Source: Kuschelorhynchus macadamiae (lineage: Eukaryota > Arthropoda > Insecta > Coleoptera > Curculionidae). Taken from it: a DNA stretch of 64,000 bases. The notes below the pieces were generated by a model, which was not told the DNA's origin, did not search any database, and was given only the letters and a program-made list of their open reading frames with translations. The translations under genes were made by a program, and so were the position numbers. The stretch covers positions 1,116,001-1,180,000 of the forward strand of contig JAUTXW010000356.1 of the NCBI GenBank assembly GCA_030620095.1, given 5' to 3'. This document shows positions 36,301-48,439 of this stretch, piece by piece. Position 1 is the first letter of the stretch. Each line of letters starts with the position of its first letter.

Positions 36301-38472
36301 CCAATTGTAGATTATTTTCTTAGTGGTCTTTCTTATGGTATTAATTCAATATGACATTAAACTTTATCAGATTTTTGAAAAAAAAGAAAAACTTTCGCAT
36401 CTGCTGGGACGAAAGGTTCATGCTATAAAACGGTTCTAGAAAACTATATAGGGGTGTGGAATAAGTTTTGCCTTAACTCAAACCATTTAGTCTCAGATTG
36501 CTTAATTTTCAACTGCCAGTATCTCGAAAAAGTCAAACTTAAGTGTAGAGTATGTTACACAAAAATGTTTAGAACTTTGCGCAATTTCTAAATATGTAAT
36601 AACAAATGGAGTAAGCTATTTAAAAAATATCGATACCACACTGTCTAAATGGATAACCTTGCATACTTAATACTAGTGTCAAGAAAAAGCGCAATGTATT
36701 AATAGATTGCTATTCATGTTTTAATTATTCGTCAAACATAATTACCAGAATTTTAATCGAATTTGTGAAAGACTTACAAACTCTAATTCAAAAAATATTT
36801 AAGTTTCATCAATGCCGAAGATGCAATAAAATGAAAATTTTTCATAAGGTAACTAAAAAACAAAAAATTCTTCCTGTATCCAATTTTTTATTTCCTATCG
36901 TCTCATTTTGAGAAGGGATAAAGGAAAGGTGTATCAATATATGCACACAATATCAAAATAACTATTTAATTATTTGGTGATAATATATTTCAACAGGCAT
37001 ATTGACTGAATAGATCGTGGTATTGCAATTGCACCATCTGATTAAGTAGGTACACAATTCGTCAACATTTGGCACAACTTATTGAGACTTCTCCAGCTTT
37101 TTGAAGTCAAAATGAAGTTATTTCCCCAAAGTTAGTTAACGAAAATCGTATGTTTTATTGCAACTGTAGATGATTTTTTAAATTTATTCATTCTCAAGAC
37201 TACTAATGTGGAGACTTGGATATGTTATGGGACCTTAAAACGCAGTAACCACGTTACGTGTAAGATAAATCGTACTAAGTGAGGCGAAACTACTGCTTAG
37301 ATCTATTAAAAGCAGCTACTATGCGAGACTGCAGAAGCGTCTCCCACGAAAAGTGGCTCTGCATTTACTAATATGTTTATTGGGACTGCATGTTTATTCG
37401 GTTCCATATATAGTTATTGTTCATCTTCATCAGATGAGAGGGAAGCTTTTCACTAGTGGAATTAGTTAAGACAATCGCATTGTTTGTGGGTAAGTTAGAT
37501 AACATGCAGTATGCAGCAGTGGACTTGGATAGAAATATGTCTGCCATAAAATATCGCATCGATGATTGTTGCTTGGAAGCTTAAACGTGTGTAGTGATGC
37601 ATATTGATGAAGTTACTACAAGCTCAACGATGTCGTAGTTTAATTATGTGTTCATTTAATATGTTATTATGGGGTTTAATACAGATATAACAATATATAT
37701 TAAGAGGATTTCACAGGCAAAATACTTGCCTAAGGAATGTAAAACTAATTTTCTAGTGCTCTTTTGATTTAGTATTGGGTTTTAAAATAGATAAAACAAA
37801 AAAAGCTCGAGGTAATGTACGTAGAAATGATGTTTTTTCTCGACGAGTTTTTAACAACATACGTCCGGGCTTTTCGCGAAAGAGTTCGTATACTGCTCCT
37901 GATCACATATTGGTGACCACGCTCCTACATACACATTTCAAATTTAACCACATTAAAATATTATATAATTTTAAAATTATTTATAGATATTGTTGAAGTA
38001 TCTTTCAAAACGGACGTATGGCCCTTTGGTAAACAACTTACAAAGACATGACTAGAAAAGGAATATCTATAACAAGCAAGTTTTTATTTTATCACTCAAT
38101 AATTTACGCCAATATCTCCGTCATAAAAGAAATTTCCGCCTGTTACAAATTGAATTCGAAAAGGAATTTAAAGAATTGTGACCAAACGTAGCACTCACTA
38201 AAGTTCTATCTTCTAATTTACTAAACATAATAATTAGTTTGTTTGATTATCTATTTTAAAGCGAAAATGAATTTTGTAGTTTGCGGATGACTTCTAAAGA
38301 AGCTATAAATCATCCCTGGCTGGGACCGTCTACTATCTACTCAGAGCAGGCCTTAAGCACATCAAAACTTAAGAGATACGTTATCAAGAGGAGATGGATT
38401 AAGGCTGTCAATACCATTATAGCTTTGAAACGCATGGGAGCCAAAATAGATGCAGAAATGATTCATAATTAA
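9152..38472 (+). CDS. Myosin light chain kinase (smooth-muscle/Stretchin-MLCK type), catalytic part, six exons with two alternative ends
   Basis: Exons 9152-9355, 11964-12105, 19546-19745 and 21014-21166 join in frame. They encode a Ser/Thr kinase running from the G-loop (GKFGIVY) through the AAK lysine, the catalytic loop HLDMKPENIL, IIDFGLAR and GTPEFVAPEV to MWSIGVICYVLLSGLSPFMG. Every splice pair is GT-AG with matching phase. Motifs such as GGELFERVID, VLFGTPEFVAPEVV, TDMWSIGVICY and KYDFDDEAF are characteristic of myosin light chain kinase, which phosphorylates the regulatory light chain of myosin II under Ca2+/calmodulin control. The chain can end in exon 29197-30148 or in exon 38280-38472, since both accept the same phase from 21166. 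Upstream domains (expected Ig/FN3 modules) and the start codon are not in the window. The family call is firm; exon usage is inferred from splice phase only. Confidence 0.92.
9356..11963 (+). other. MLCK intron, no element recognised
   Basis: A 2.6 kb AT-rich intron bounded by GTAAG and TTTTTTAG. I saw no transposase, LINE or RNA gene in it. Confidence 0.6.
11964..12105 (+). CDS. MLCK exon: alpha-D helix to catalytic loop
   Basis: The acceptor is TTTTTTAG ending at 11963 and the donor GTAAG starts at 12106. The first G completes leucine, and the exon reads IEGGELFERVIDDDF, then LTEKACTIFMRQICEGIDF and IHKQRILHLDMK. The HLD aspartate is the catalytic base. The exon ends in phase 0 immediately before PEN, so the catalytic loop is divided between two exons separated by a 7.4 kb transposon-filled intron. 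Confidence 0.94.
12106..12884 (+). other. MLCK intron segment, nothing recognised
   Basis: Start of a 7.4 kb intron (12106-19545). This first part shows no element or gene. Confidence 0.5.
12885..13960 (-). pseudogene. mariner-type transposase, degraded, inside a kinase intron
   Basis: On the minus strand the N-terminal helix-turn-helix is readable at about 13700-13900 (ERIEILTIVGSGDRKRTRHE, then SQATVSKIVKKFNEVGHV). Further on come a DEAT-like segment near 13430, QDGAPAHYLAEVRRYLYE with PHRWIDQR at 13100-13190, and APDLTPFDFFLWGYI at about 13030-13080. These are the HTH and the second and third catalytic regions of a mariner-family DDE/D transposase. Multiple stops and frameshifts after 13100 show it is dead. 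It lies antisense to the kinase. Confidence 0.82.
14310..14450. repeat. Two tandem copies of a 73-bp unit
   Basis: CTGGGACGGTCTGGTAGGTC begins at 14343 and again at 14416, with similar sequence before each copy (TTCT..TCTATTCT.GGGGAAGG). It lies next to the jockey fragment, beyond the C-terminal end of its RT remnant, and may be part of that element's 3' region. Confidence 0.7.
14560..14947 (-). pseudogene. jockey-clade LINE, C-terminal reverse transcriptase remnant
   Basis: On the minus strand the frame reads LTLKLYPLLGRNSQV, then FASFQNKTLGVLRM. In a shifted frame it continues as LQNHFQIGDLLMHIQKLNDK. This is the order seen in the thumb/C-terminal part of jockey-type reverse transcriptases (LYPLLGRNS, RFQNKVLR, then a short helix before KRF.K). 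Several stops follow, so this is a dead 5'-truncated copy in the kinase intron. Confidence 0.65.
14948..15969. other. MLCK intron segment, nothing firm
   Basis: A 91-codon open frame on the plus strand (15210-15485) has no recognisable similarity and no splice context. I treat it as chance or as decayed transposon sequence. Confidence 0.4.
15970..16115 (-). repeat. Possible non-LTR retrotransposon 3' fragment
   Basis: On the minus strand the short frame reads FYECSTFGGSILNSLPNNV. The NSLP ending is common at the C-terminus of insect non-LTR reverse transcriptases. The match is very short and the call is tentative. Confidence 0.25.
16330..18190 (-). pseudogene. Penelope-like reverse transcriptase with GIY-YIG endonuclease, degraded
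   Basis: Reading down the minus strand, the N-terminal region (18182-17799) includes LRRLLKDNSINILPVGKENA and TIVMNTETHVQKIDEVL. The fingers/palm (17802-17476) includes LYGLPKMNKPNVPLRSI, SPLAKYLLEIMQPF and FVNFDVESLYTNIP. LPMGSSLSPVVANIY lies near 17310. The catalytic block reads LWPRYPDETFIIG near 17200-17230, where the family has YVDD, so the second aspartate is replaced. A late palm/thumb stretch (SEKIRRIATDFNIKTAFKSG) and GIY-YIG parts ECIYQISCEYVE and YIGET (16590-16660) follow. A TAG separates the GIY and YIG parts. Several frameshifts and stops confirm a pseudogene. An intact copy would prime on nicked target DNA. Confidence 0.9.
18604..18837. repeat. Long hairpin (inverted repeat with 97-base arms) at the PLE end
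   Basis: The left arm 18604-18701 and right arm 18741-18837 are inverted copies at high identity around a 39-base loop. They share AATGTTCACTAAAATC and CGTTTCGAAT. One arm is also present in direct orientation at 16194-16256, so the hairpin is the Penelope terminal repeat in head-to-head form. Confidence 0.85.
18872..19545 (+). other. MLCK intron segment, nothing recognised
   Basis: AT-rich intron tail with many T-runs leading to the acceptor at 19545. Confidence 0.5.
19546..19745 (+). CDS. MLCK exon: activation segment
   Basis: The acceptor is TTAATTTTCAG ending at 19545 and the donor GTAAGT starts at 19746. The exon starts in phase 0 with PENILCLTKTGNRIKIIDFG, carrying the DFG magnesium-binding aspartate. 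LARKFDPDKKLQVLFG, TPEFVAPEVVNFDAIGYG and TDMWSIGVICYVL follow. GTPEFVAPE with no phosphorylatable residue pattern of AGC kinases, and the TDMWSIGVICY signature, are typical of MLCK. The last leucine codon is split after two bases. Confidence 0.95.
19746..21013 (+). other. MLCK intron, no element recognised
   Basis: A 1.3 kb AT-rich intron bounded by GTAAGT and TCTGTTCCAG. No transposon similarity was noticed. Confidence 0.6.
21014..21166 (+). CDS. MLCK exon: kinase C-lobe
   Basis: The acceptor is TCTGTTCCAG ending at 21013 and the donor GTAAGT starts at 21167. The first A completes leucine. The exon then reads LSGLSPFMGHTDVETM, ANVTISKYDFDDEAF, and QNISENAKDFIKKLLIKDL. It ends with AC, the first two bases of a threonine codon. 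Exons at 29197 (C) and 38280 (T) both supply the third base. This exon is therefore the shared branch point for the alternative 3' ends. Confidence 0.94.
21167..22319 (+). other. MLCK intron segment, nothing recognised
   Basis: AT-rich intron sequence up to the tandem duplication, with no supported feature. Confidence 0.5.
23024..23200 (+). CDS. Unrecognised 58-residue basic ORF with an AT-hook-like start (copy 1)
   Basis: The frame opens with MKTKQSRGRPQLPRSN and continues ADVARKRQTSKIIKLN, ending in an acidic and then hydrophobic tail. RGRP is the core of AT-hook DNA-binding motifs and is also common in transposon proteins. It has no neighbour or splice context that supports expression, and it sits inside a kinase intron within the tandem unit. 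It may be a remnant of a mobile-element protein or a chance frame. Confidence 0.25.
   Translation: MKTKQSRGRPQLPRSNADVARKRQTSKIIKLNIVEIEVQEVDEQRQEKTVYTIFILIS
24846..25022 (+). CDS. Unrecognised 58-residue basic ORF (copy 2)
   Basis: This is the duplicate of the 23024-23200 frame, 1822 bases downstream, with the same RGRPQLPR start. Its presence twice reflects the tandem duplication and is not independent evidence that it is coding. Confidence 0.25.
   Translation: MKTKQSRGRPQLPRSNADVARKRQTSKIIKLNIVEIEVQEVDEQRQEKTVYTIFILIS
25794..27583 (+). mobile_element. mariner-like DNA transposon with TA target duplication, about 1.79 kb
   Basis: The left end CCGGGTGTCTTTTCTCTTTG and the right end (inverted CTGGGTGTTTCTTTATCTTT) are flanked by TA at 25792-25793 and 27584-27585. 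The inverted similarity extends inward for about 170 bases (GAGCTGTAAC, AACTTGC..GATAAC, AACGTTAGTG, TTAGGTTAATAT). A second, direct copy of the right-end module is present at 27165-27285, so the right end is doubled. A degraded mariner transposase lies between. The left end is shared with the tandem repeat unit. Confidence 0.75.
26380..27120 (+). pseudogene. mariner-like transposase, degraded
   Basis: Frame-shifted segments read SFQPNMGV, NNPHVIQEIKSQGYQSINV immediately followed by CAVIDGNILRPIFID and LTGEYYLYLLQNEIAKQTD. Later come SRLDCNGLF, in a position equivalent to SPDLTVMDFFLWG, and a stretch reading as GHIKNIIYKTPCDNAEEMRR. The order matches the DDE/D core and C-terminus of insect mariner-type transposases. 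Stops and shifts occur throughout and the N-terminus is barely traceable. Confidence 0.75.
27630..28090 (+). pseudogene. Tc1-like transposase fragment
   Basis: A segment near 27640 (TRLHEVHRPQISTSIIRKLM) resembles the second helix-turn-helix of Tc1 transposases. A C-terminal part is open from 27841 and reads QQNHIPSMVAPAKPPIMNPI followed by EQVWNILKRRRRERS. The Tc1 consensus there is SPDLNPIEHVWD, ending DDE. After a stop at 28021, PDNLEELSQAV continues in frame. The middle of the enzyme is deleted. Confidence 0.75.
28091..29196 (+). other. MLCK intron segment, nothing recognised
   Basis: AT-rich sequence running to the acceptor CTTTTCACCAG that ends at 29196. No element is supported. Confidence 0.5.
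29197..30148 (+). CDS. MLCK alternative terminal exon A: long serine-rich tail without a calmodulin helix
   Basis: The acceptor TTTGTCTTTTCACCAG ends at 29196. The first C completes the threonine begun at 21165. The exon then reads QRMSAEECLQHEWLKKRK, the last helix of the kinase fold with its invariant arginine, followed by DNLRQFVERWNEHPNSPYVF. The rest is about 270 residues of low-complexity sequence rich in Ser, Pro, Asn and Asp (for example GSGSLSESSHSLVGDSPSP). Near the end is GTKDLLLRLLQNWDGPKG. The stop is TAG at 30146-30148. I find no 1-5-8-14 calmodulin motif. This end would give a kinase lacking the usual autoinhibitory/calmodulin segment, or regulated in another way. Confidence 0.88.
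30149..30545 (+). terminator. Probable 3' UTR and poly(A) signals of MLCK terminal exon A
   Basis: AATAAA occurs at 30231-30236 and again near 30538, downstream of the stop at 30148. Either could direct polyadenylation of the long-tail transcript. No transcript evidence is available. Confidence 0.4.
30546..31302. other. No gene recognised
   Basis: AT-rich sequence with no supported feature. Confidence 0.45.
31303..31440. mobile_element. Short inverted-repeat element with G-run ends (about 140 bp)
   Basis: The left end CAGTCACGTAGCTAT followed by a run of ten to eleven Gs and TCC is mirrored at the right end, which inverted reads CAGGGACGTAGTCATGGGAG then GGGTCTGGACC. Short elements with CACGTAG-type ends and a G-run are a plausible MITE or a solo transposon end. 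Confidence 0.4.
31441..32159. other. No gene recognised
   Basis: AT-rich sequence with one ACACCCTGTA motif at 31915, which also occurs at other transposon-rich places in the window and may mark an end of the mariner remnant that follows. Confidence 0.4.
32160..32640 (-). pseudogene. mariner-type transposase, C-terminal fragment
   Basis: On the minus strand the frame 32602-32207 reads FTIWHQNGALSYNIRDVTHF, LNAQYDLWIGKHGNIHWPAN, SPDFTPLDNF and ends IRKLETVFQNYLDTEGGHV. The family equivalents are WFQQDGAPPHY, WIGRRGPIxWPARSPDLTPLDFFLWG and a C-terminal NGGHF. The aspartate of QDGA is Asn here (HQNGA), and a deletion removes the FLWG block after PLDNF. The enzyme is inactive. A partial copy of the first 110 bases recurs at 33596-33725. 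Confidence 0.8.
32641..33595. other. No gene recognised
   Basis: AT-rich sequence without supported coding or repeat structure. Confidence 0.45.
33596..33725 (-). repeat. Second copy of the mariner fragment found at 32518-32625
   Basis: The words CAAATTCGAAATTTTGTAAT, AAAATGGGTTGCAAA, AGTA.CAATA and TGCGAATTAAAC occur in the same order and spacing in both places. It is a fragment of the same transposon family. Confidence 0.7.
33765..34274. mobile_element. Foldback element with about 130-bp inverted arms and a mariner fragment inside
   Basis: The left arm (about 33765-33898) and right arm (about 34140-34274) are inverted copies sharing CTGATTTTGAA.A.GGG.GAGGGATG, GCGATACCTCATTTTGA, ATCTCATCGAATA (one variant base) and TTTTCATCGATAACGAAAT. 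Between them the minus strand reads WIGRRGHIEWPPRSTDL at about 34045-34110, a piece of mariner transposase between the second and third catalytic residues. The arms therefore belong to a mariner-family element whose interior is mostly lost. Confidence 0.65.
34275..34710. repeat. Transposon-end modules in tandem, ending in CACCCTGTA
   Basis: Two related modules start near 34268 and 34558. Each has a C-run, TTAGGGCATTGAAATTACGGGG or TAGAGGGTTAAAGCTACGGAG, then ATGAAAAAA, TTCYCCTC, and AAATCGACG. The block ends with GCCCCACCCTGTACAT at about 34694. This looks like duplicated terminal sequence of the neighbouring mariner-type element. Confidence 0.45.
34711..36120. other. No gene recognised
   Basis: No exon or element end is supported. 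A G-run (AGGGGGGGCTT) is present near 35170. Confidence 0.4.
36121..36663. mobile_element. Candidate TA-flanked MITE, about 540 bp
   Basis: The ends show imperfect inverted similarity over roughly 70 bases. Left: GTGACCTGTCTAGACGCTGTG and TTATTACATATTTGAA. Right, inverted: GTTATCCATTTAGACAGTGTG and TTATTACATATTTAGAA. TA dinucleotides flank both ends (36119-36120 and 36664-36665). The interior has no transposase. Confidence 0.5.
36664..38279 (+). other. MLCK intron segment, nothing firm
   Basis: A few 60-75 codon frames exist (37377-37559 minus, 37775-37996 plus) but they have no recognisable similarity or splice context. The stretch ends with the acceptor TGAATTTTGTAG at 38279. Confidence 0.45.
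38280..38472 (+). CDS. MLCK alternative terminal exon B: calmodulin-binding/autoinhibitory tail
   Basis: The acceptor ends at 38279. T completes the threonine begun at 21165, and the exon reads LRMTSKEAINHPWLG, the last kinase helix with the invariant arginine. After a short linker comes KRYVIKRRWIKAVNTII and ALKRMGAKI, ending at TAA 38470-38472. Counting Trp (38395-38397) as 1, the hydrophobic residues V5, I8 and M14 (38434-38436) give a 1-5-8-14 calmodulin motif with a basic N-terminal half, as in smooth-muscle MLCK. This end would be held inactive until Ca2+/calmodulin binds. It is homologous to the start of exon A (RMSAEECLQHEWL) and mutually exclusive with it. Confidence 0.9.
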
Positions 38473-38645
38473 ATTTAATGGACGTTAAAATAAGTAATGA
38501 TAAGTTCGGGTAGAATAGAAGCTCTCATTAATATAAATTGCAGACATAACAAACAATTTAAAATATAACTATTTTTCTGAACATGGAATATCGTAACAGT
38601 GATATCAAAGTAGAAGAAGTAATAATTATAGAATGTAGAAAAGCA

Positions 38646-38647
<2 letters not shown>

Positions 38648-38712
<65 letters not shown>

Positions 38713-38716
38713 TTTG
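38648..38716. repeat. (TA)n microsatellite
   Basis: A run of about 65 bases of alternating TA, interrupted by AA near each end. Confidence 0.9.
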
Positions 38717-41700
38717 CTGTAGTAGGAATATCAACATTTAGGAAAAAGGCTAGTTTGAAAATGTGTTATAAACATATTCTATTTTTTCTCTTTTAAAGTG
38801 TTAATGTTGATCCGCATAACATCGGAAATAAATAATGATAAATAACCAGTGATTTAGTGAAATCATGAAGGGCTTGGTATTGTCTATAATTTGTAGCATA
38901 TTCACATAACATAGATTATGAAGAAAATTAAATTACCCAATTGTAATTTAAAATCACAATAGTGTCTAATTGACCATACGTTTAGTTGTTCCAGTTTGCA
39001 ATTATCTAATGAGAGCTTACATAATAAAACATTATTCCCATAGCTTTACATACAAATTCCTATGTAGAGTTCCAAATAATGATTAGTTGTACAATATTTG
39101 TACGCATTAATTAATTTAAGTTATAAATTAACATGTCCTTAAGTCAACGTATTCTAGTCACAGTATTCCTTAATTTTATTTGCCCGAAGAATAATAATTA
39201 TTTTATAAGATTCTGTTACAACTAATGTGTTTATAGCGTTATATCATTTAACGAAAGGTATACGTACCAAATTATCCAAGTTATTGATATACCTTCTGTT
39301 CTTTTACTTGGTTTTAAAATATATAGAAATAAACTAAAAACTATTTAAAGCCAAATCGTACATAATTTTTAAACTAAATATTCTTTTAAAAAATTGATTT
39401 CATAAACATTTTCAATAATAGTACAAATATCTAATGACTAGATCCTTAATATTATCCCAGACTTCCCCAGTTAACTTTGATATTTTATTCTTTGAGATTT
39501 TAATGTAATTTAGCTAAGAATTTGTTCTGTTGTATACTTAAGATCAAATCATATAGTAGTAATACAGATATTAATTTTGTATCGACTTTCACTAAACAAA
39601 ATGTTTTTGAGCTATTACGCCACATCTAAAACCAAAAATAAAAAGTTGAAAAATATCACCTATTATTATTGAAGCTCATACTCGAGTTCTGGGTCTGCAA
39701 TGATCGTATCCGAGAAACGAAATTGCAAAAACCTAGCTTTTTGGGCGTTTTTCAGGGTTCAGTGTACAGAGATTTTTTTGTTATAAATGCACCCCCTCAT
39801 TAATCTAACCCAGGGTGTTAGGTTTTTCAAAAATCAACATTGATTCCTTAAATGTGTAACACCCTGTACATTATACGTCCTTCCTATGCGACTCTTCGTG
39901 TTGATTATAAATATACCAGATTTGATAAGTTTATCTTCAGACACCCGAAAAATTTGACACCCACCACAAGAGGCAATGTGTTAGAGAAAAATGGAAAACG
40001 TTGTTCTACATAGTGGAGTCAATTGGAATACGTTACTTAGGGCGGGCTTTTTTTCAAATTTCTCAAATGTCTTTAAAGATAAACCTGGTATATTTAAAAA
40101 ATCAAAGTTGAGGTTGGTTTGAGAAAAACTAGACACTCTGTATATTTGTAAATTGCACTAAAAATCCTTTAATTTAAAGAAACAATTGTGTTTTTTTGAT
40201 ATCTAGAAAAATACGAAAGGTGATGAGGTGGTGCATTTATCACCATAAACCCTGTATCATCTGCATCAAAATTCAAAAAACGAAAGGCAAAAAATATCTT
40301 ACTTATAAATGCAAATATCTGACTGAATATCAAGTTCATCTAGCCCTAAGACCCTGGTGAAGAAAAATTACCATAGAAAGTTTAGAGACAAACATTTTAA
40401 ACGGGTCTCTTACTTTCCAGTTATCACCTAGCTGTTACTTCTTAAACGTTTTAAACCTATACATTGGGGAAAACCCCTAAACATATTTCAGCTTGAGTAA
40501 ACGGTTTAAGTGATGACTATAGCAGTACCTACTCATGAAGAAAAAGTTCTGTAATACCTTATTAAAATTAACAGCTCTTGAATAAAAAGAAATTGTTTTA
40601 ATAAAATTGTGCAATAAATGAATTTGAATATATGCGAGATACGTGTATTCAAAAGAAAATTCTCTGGATTTATCTCCTTTTCTTTCTTATCGCGATATTG
40701 GTTTGTCTGGCTGAACACAACATTTTGAGGGATTTAAACGCTGACGATTTGTTGAATCTAAAAACTATGTAAAAAACAACTGACAAAAAACAATTACTTT
40801 ACAAGAATTGCTTATTAATGATAAAAGTTTGAAATTATTTCTGGCTAACGATTTTTTCTCGAAAATTATCCGTTGGTAGCCTTCAAAAAAATTTCCGGTA
40901 ACATAACAGGCAAGGAAACTCTATAAAATTAAAGCTGTAAATTAATACAATCGTAGCCAATAAATGTGTGTTGTGGATATTACATAACATACCCAAGAAG
41001 CACAAATTAGCTCATGAGCTTTTTTGTCTAACGGTTAGCTATAAAATGCACATAAAAAGCAGAGATTTGTCCAATTTTGGCAAATGATTTTTGGTTCGTT
41101 TTCTAGCCATGAAAGCTCGCTTCAAATTAAAATTTTTGGCTCCAAAAATAGCAGAAATCGAGGTCAGAATATAATCAATAAATAGGCATTTTTCCCAAAT
41201 TCCAACCAAACATATTTTAGCAAGTATTTAAGTTAATTATAGTAATAATGGCTATATAAGAATGCCAAATTATGACATTTTAAGACAACAAAAATTGAGA
41301 GGAAAAAATATGACTTTTGTTATCATATTTCTGTTTCAAAATTAAACTAAAATTGGGTAGTTTTATTTCGCTTATTTTTGCTATAATATTGCCAAAATAT
41401 GCAGACTGAAGATATATTTTGAAAAACGAAATATAAATTATTTACTATACAAAATGTCTAACAAAAAGATTAAATATTCCCCCACATATTATAGAAAAAC
41501 GGTATTGGGGTAATCGTTGTTTAATTTTATTACGCCGGCTCCTGGGTCTTAAATTAACAATTTTTTGGGAGTACTAAAGGTACTAGGGATCTTTATTGGC
41601 AAAATTTTAGTAAATGTTGCTACATTTGAAAATTATTGCCATTTGATAAATATTTGCTTACAGAGTGGTCGATTTTAAGGAATATTTGCTTAAAAAATAG

Positions 41701-43449
41701 CCCAAAACTTATTATGATCCGCCATGATTGAAATTAAAATTAAACTAATTTCCTGGCAGCCATTACTTGACCACTTTAAACAAACATATTCTTTCTACCC
41801 ATAAATACGAATTTTCACGCAAGTTTTTTTTACGTCATGAACCCTTTAATCAATTTTCTTAGTACAAATCATTTCCAAACTAAAAAAAAAATTGTAGAAA
41901 TCGAAATTTTTAGTTTCAAGAAGGGCGCGTGTTTTACATGCCTATCTTAGATTCTTTTAACAACAAAAGTTTATGCGGAAGTATTTTTTCTTCCTACCAA
42001 CTGTCAAACCATGATTTGTTAACTTTGCATTTCCTCTTGGCTCATAAATTCTTACACTGATTAGCTCTGGTAATACTATTTCTACATAATTTGAAACAAT
42101 TGATGATTTATCAAATAAATGAAGAAAAGGCAAAAAATTAGAAAATATTTAGGTAAATTTCGGAAAAAATGTTACTTAAATTTCGGCTAAAAACAAGTCA
42201 GAATTCATCTAAAAATCTTGATTTTAAAGTCAAAAAGTAGCTAATAAACCCAACCATAAAATCAAAAGAGAGGGTCGTATAATTGCCAATTGGCCATTTT
42301 TACCCCATTATGACCAAATTATTATTCCCCACTTTAGCCATATTTCCATCTTTATACTGTAATAGAACTGTTATTTTGGTTAGCAATTTTAGCTAATTAG
42401 CCAATATCACAGCATTTCAGCCCATATATGATTATATGTCCTACTTGAGTATGGGCCAATTATTTATGAAAAACTTCTAACTGGTGAACAGTATTTTATC
42501 AAGAATAATACTGTCAACCAATTTTTAAATAATAGCTTTTTGGATCGGAAAATATACAGTCCGGAGGGCATATTAAAAAAAACTCAAAACATTCCATGAA
42601 AGAACGTAAAATTTAGAATAAAAGAAAGCTTTCACTTCACTTTGAGATACATATTTTACATTTTTGAGTAAACAGAAAAATAGGTGTTTTATATAAATAT
42701 ATATCTGGTGTCTATATTGATTTTAAAATATTTTCTCTCTTTATTATAAGATAATACTGTAAAGTTTAGGTTCTGTAGCTCTTTTACAGAAAACAAACAC
42801 TTAGTGGACAAATCTTTAATCAAAAAAAGCAAATAGACGATTTCGGCACAATTCATAGACTCCATGCAAAGCTTCCAAATAATAGGGCCTGTGCATAGAT
42901 TTAGATCAACATATGAAAAACTTTTTTTATTAATTTTATTAAAAAAAGATATTCAAATAAAAAGTTGAGCTTATAAAAAAAATAAGTTTGGCTATAAAAA
43001 TACTGTCATATAATATGAAAGTTGCAAAAGCAAGTATGTAAAAAAATTTTTTTTTGTTGTACAAGTTTTGTTTATAGTTTTCACGTAATTTAGCGGCAAA
43101 TATCGAAAATTTCAAATGACGCATTTTTTACATATTCACTATTAATTTTCTCAAAAATTAGCTTTCTCAAAAAAATGATTTTCAATTATTTTTTGTTTTG
43201 CAAACTTCTAGTTTTATATTTATTTTTAAATCAATATTATTTTTTAGATAAACAAAACTTTTTATGAATAATTACTTTTTGGCCTAAAATCACAAATAAA
43301 AAAGTTGTCCATATGTTATCAAAATCCACGCGTAAGCTGTAAATAAAATTTACAAAAAAGTAACCCATAAAAACACTTTAAAATTATAAATAATTTTGTT
43401 TATTTGAACTTAAATTCAAAATAACAAAAAAAAAATAAAACCTAAAAAA
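38717..43449. other. 4.7 kb without a recognisable gene
   Basis: AT-rich sequence with no supported exon. Around 39780-40260 the words AACACCCTGTACATT, ACACTCTGTATATT and AACCCTGTATC recur, suggesting old transposon ends of one family. AATAAA-type signals on the minus strand just downstream of the RpS16 stop would serve that gene. Confidence 0.4.
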
Positions 43450-47566
<4,117 letters not shown>

Positions 47567-47640
47567 TTTACAAAACTTGACAGAAAAGACCGGAAACTGT
47601 GCTTGACAGTTAACTTGAAGAAGTGACACTTGGCAGCAAA
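47567..47640 (-). promoter_or_regulatory. RpS16 5' UTR with a candidate 5' TOP pyrimidine tract
   Basis: On the minus strand the sequence upstream of the ATG contains CTTTTCT (47588 down to 47582), followed by GTCAAGTTTTGTAAA and the start codon. Ribosomal protein transcripts usually begin at a C followed by pyrimidines (TOP), which makes translation responsive to growth signalling. The start site is an inference from this tract alone. Confidence 0.45.
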
Positions 47641-48399
47641 TATTTTGTAGTTCCGGTCAAGTTGGAAGTTTTTGAGAAAAAAATAAACAAAAAATAATAT
47701 TAGTTATAAATATAAAAGGCTAATATGTAAATACAGTTGTTTTGTAGTGGTGACGAACTGGTTTGTTTCTTCGACAAATGGGCATAACTACAAATAAGGA
47801 ACTTCATTGATAGATGTTGGTATTCTCTCGGTAGCCGGCACCGGCTATATAAATCGTAGTCGGAGATGACATTCAGGTCCTTGTTTATGTTACAGTGACT
47901 AAAGTCACTGTAGTTTATGTATAAACAAGACTCAGGTTGTCGGCGGTTATCCAGACGTGACGTGTTTATATAAACACATGGATACTAGTAAACTTGTGAA
48001 TGCCCGTTGTTTAAAAGCTTATAATTTTAGTTAGGATTCCTAACTTAGGAAACGCATACATACATACATACTTCGAAACACAGGATGGCAGGAGCGGATC
48101 ATATTGCCAACAAGTTAAATTACCATTCTACACGGTACCAATATCTATTAGAATTCCACTGGATATTTACATTGCGTTCAACAGCATGCCATTTTGCTCG
48201 AATCCTTACGAAATTGTGATAAACCCGTTAAATATGCATACTTTTTGACAAATCTCGTTAAACTAGCTAGGGCATCAGAAATTTCAATTTCGGCTCATTC
48301 TTAATAAAAAAATTGGCAAATTTCCCTTACCCAGAGCTTCCCTCGTCATGAGTCTTTCCTTTTATTAGGAATCGTGAAGTGTGATCCAATTTAGTTCTG
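47641..48399. other. RpS16 upstream flank, nothing firm
   Basis: This contains the probable promoter of RpS16 and a short CATA tetranucleotide run near 48054-48073. No gene was recognised. Confidence 0.4.
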
Positions 48400-48439
48400 C
48401 ACATAGTCATTTAGTAACACATATAGCGTCTTTTTAAAC

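Noticed and set aside
37377..37996. Two 60-75 codon frames before the kinase exon at 38280
   Set aside because: No acceptor/donor pair joins them in frame to kinase exons, and they show no recognisable similarity.
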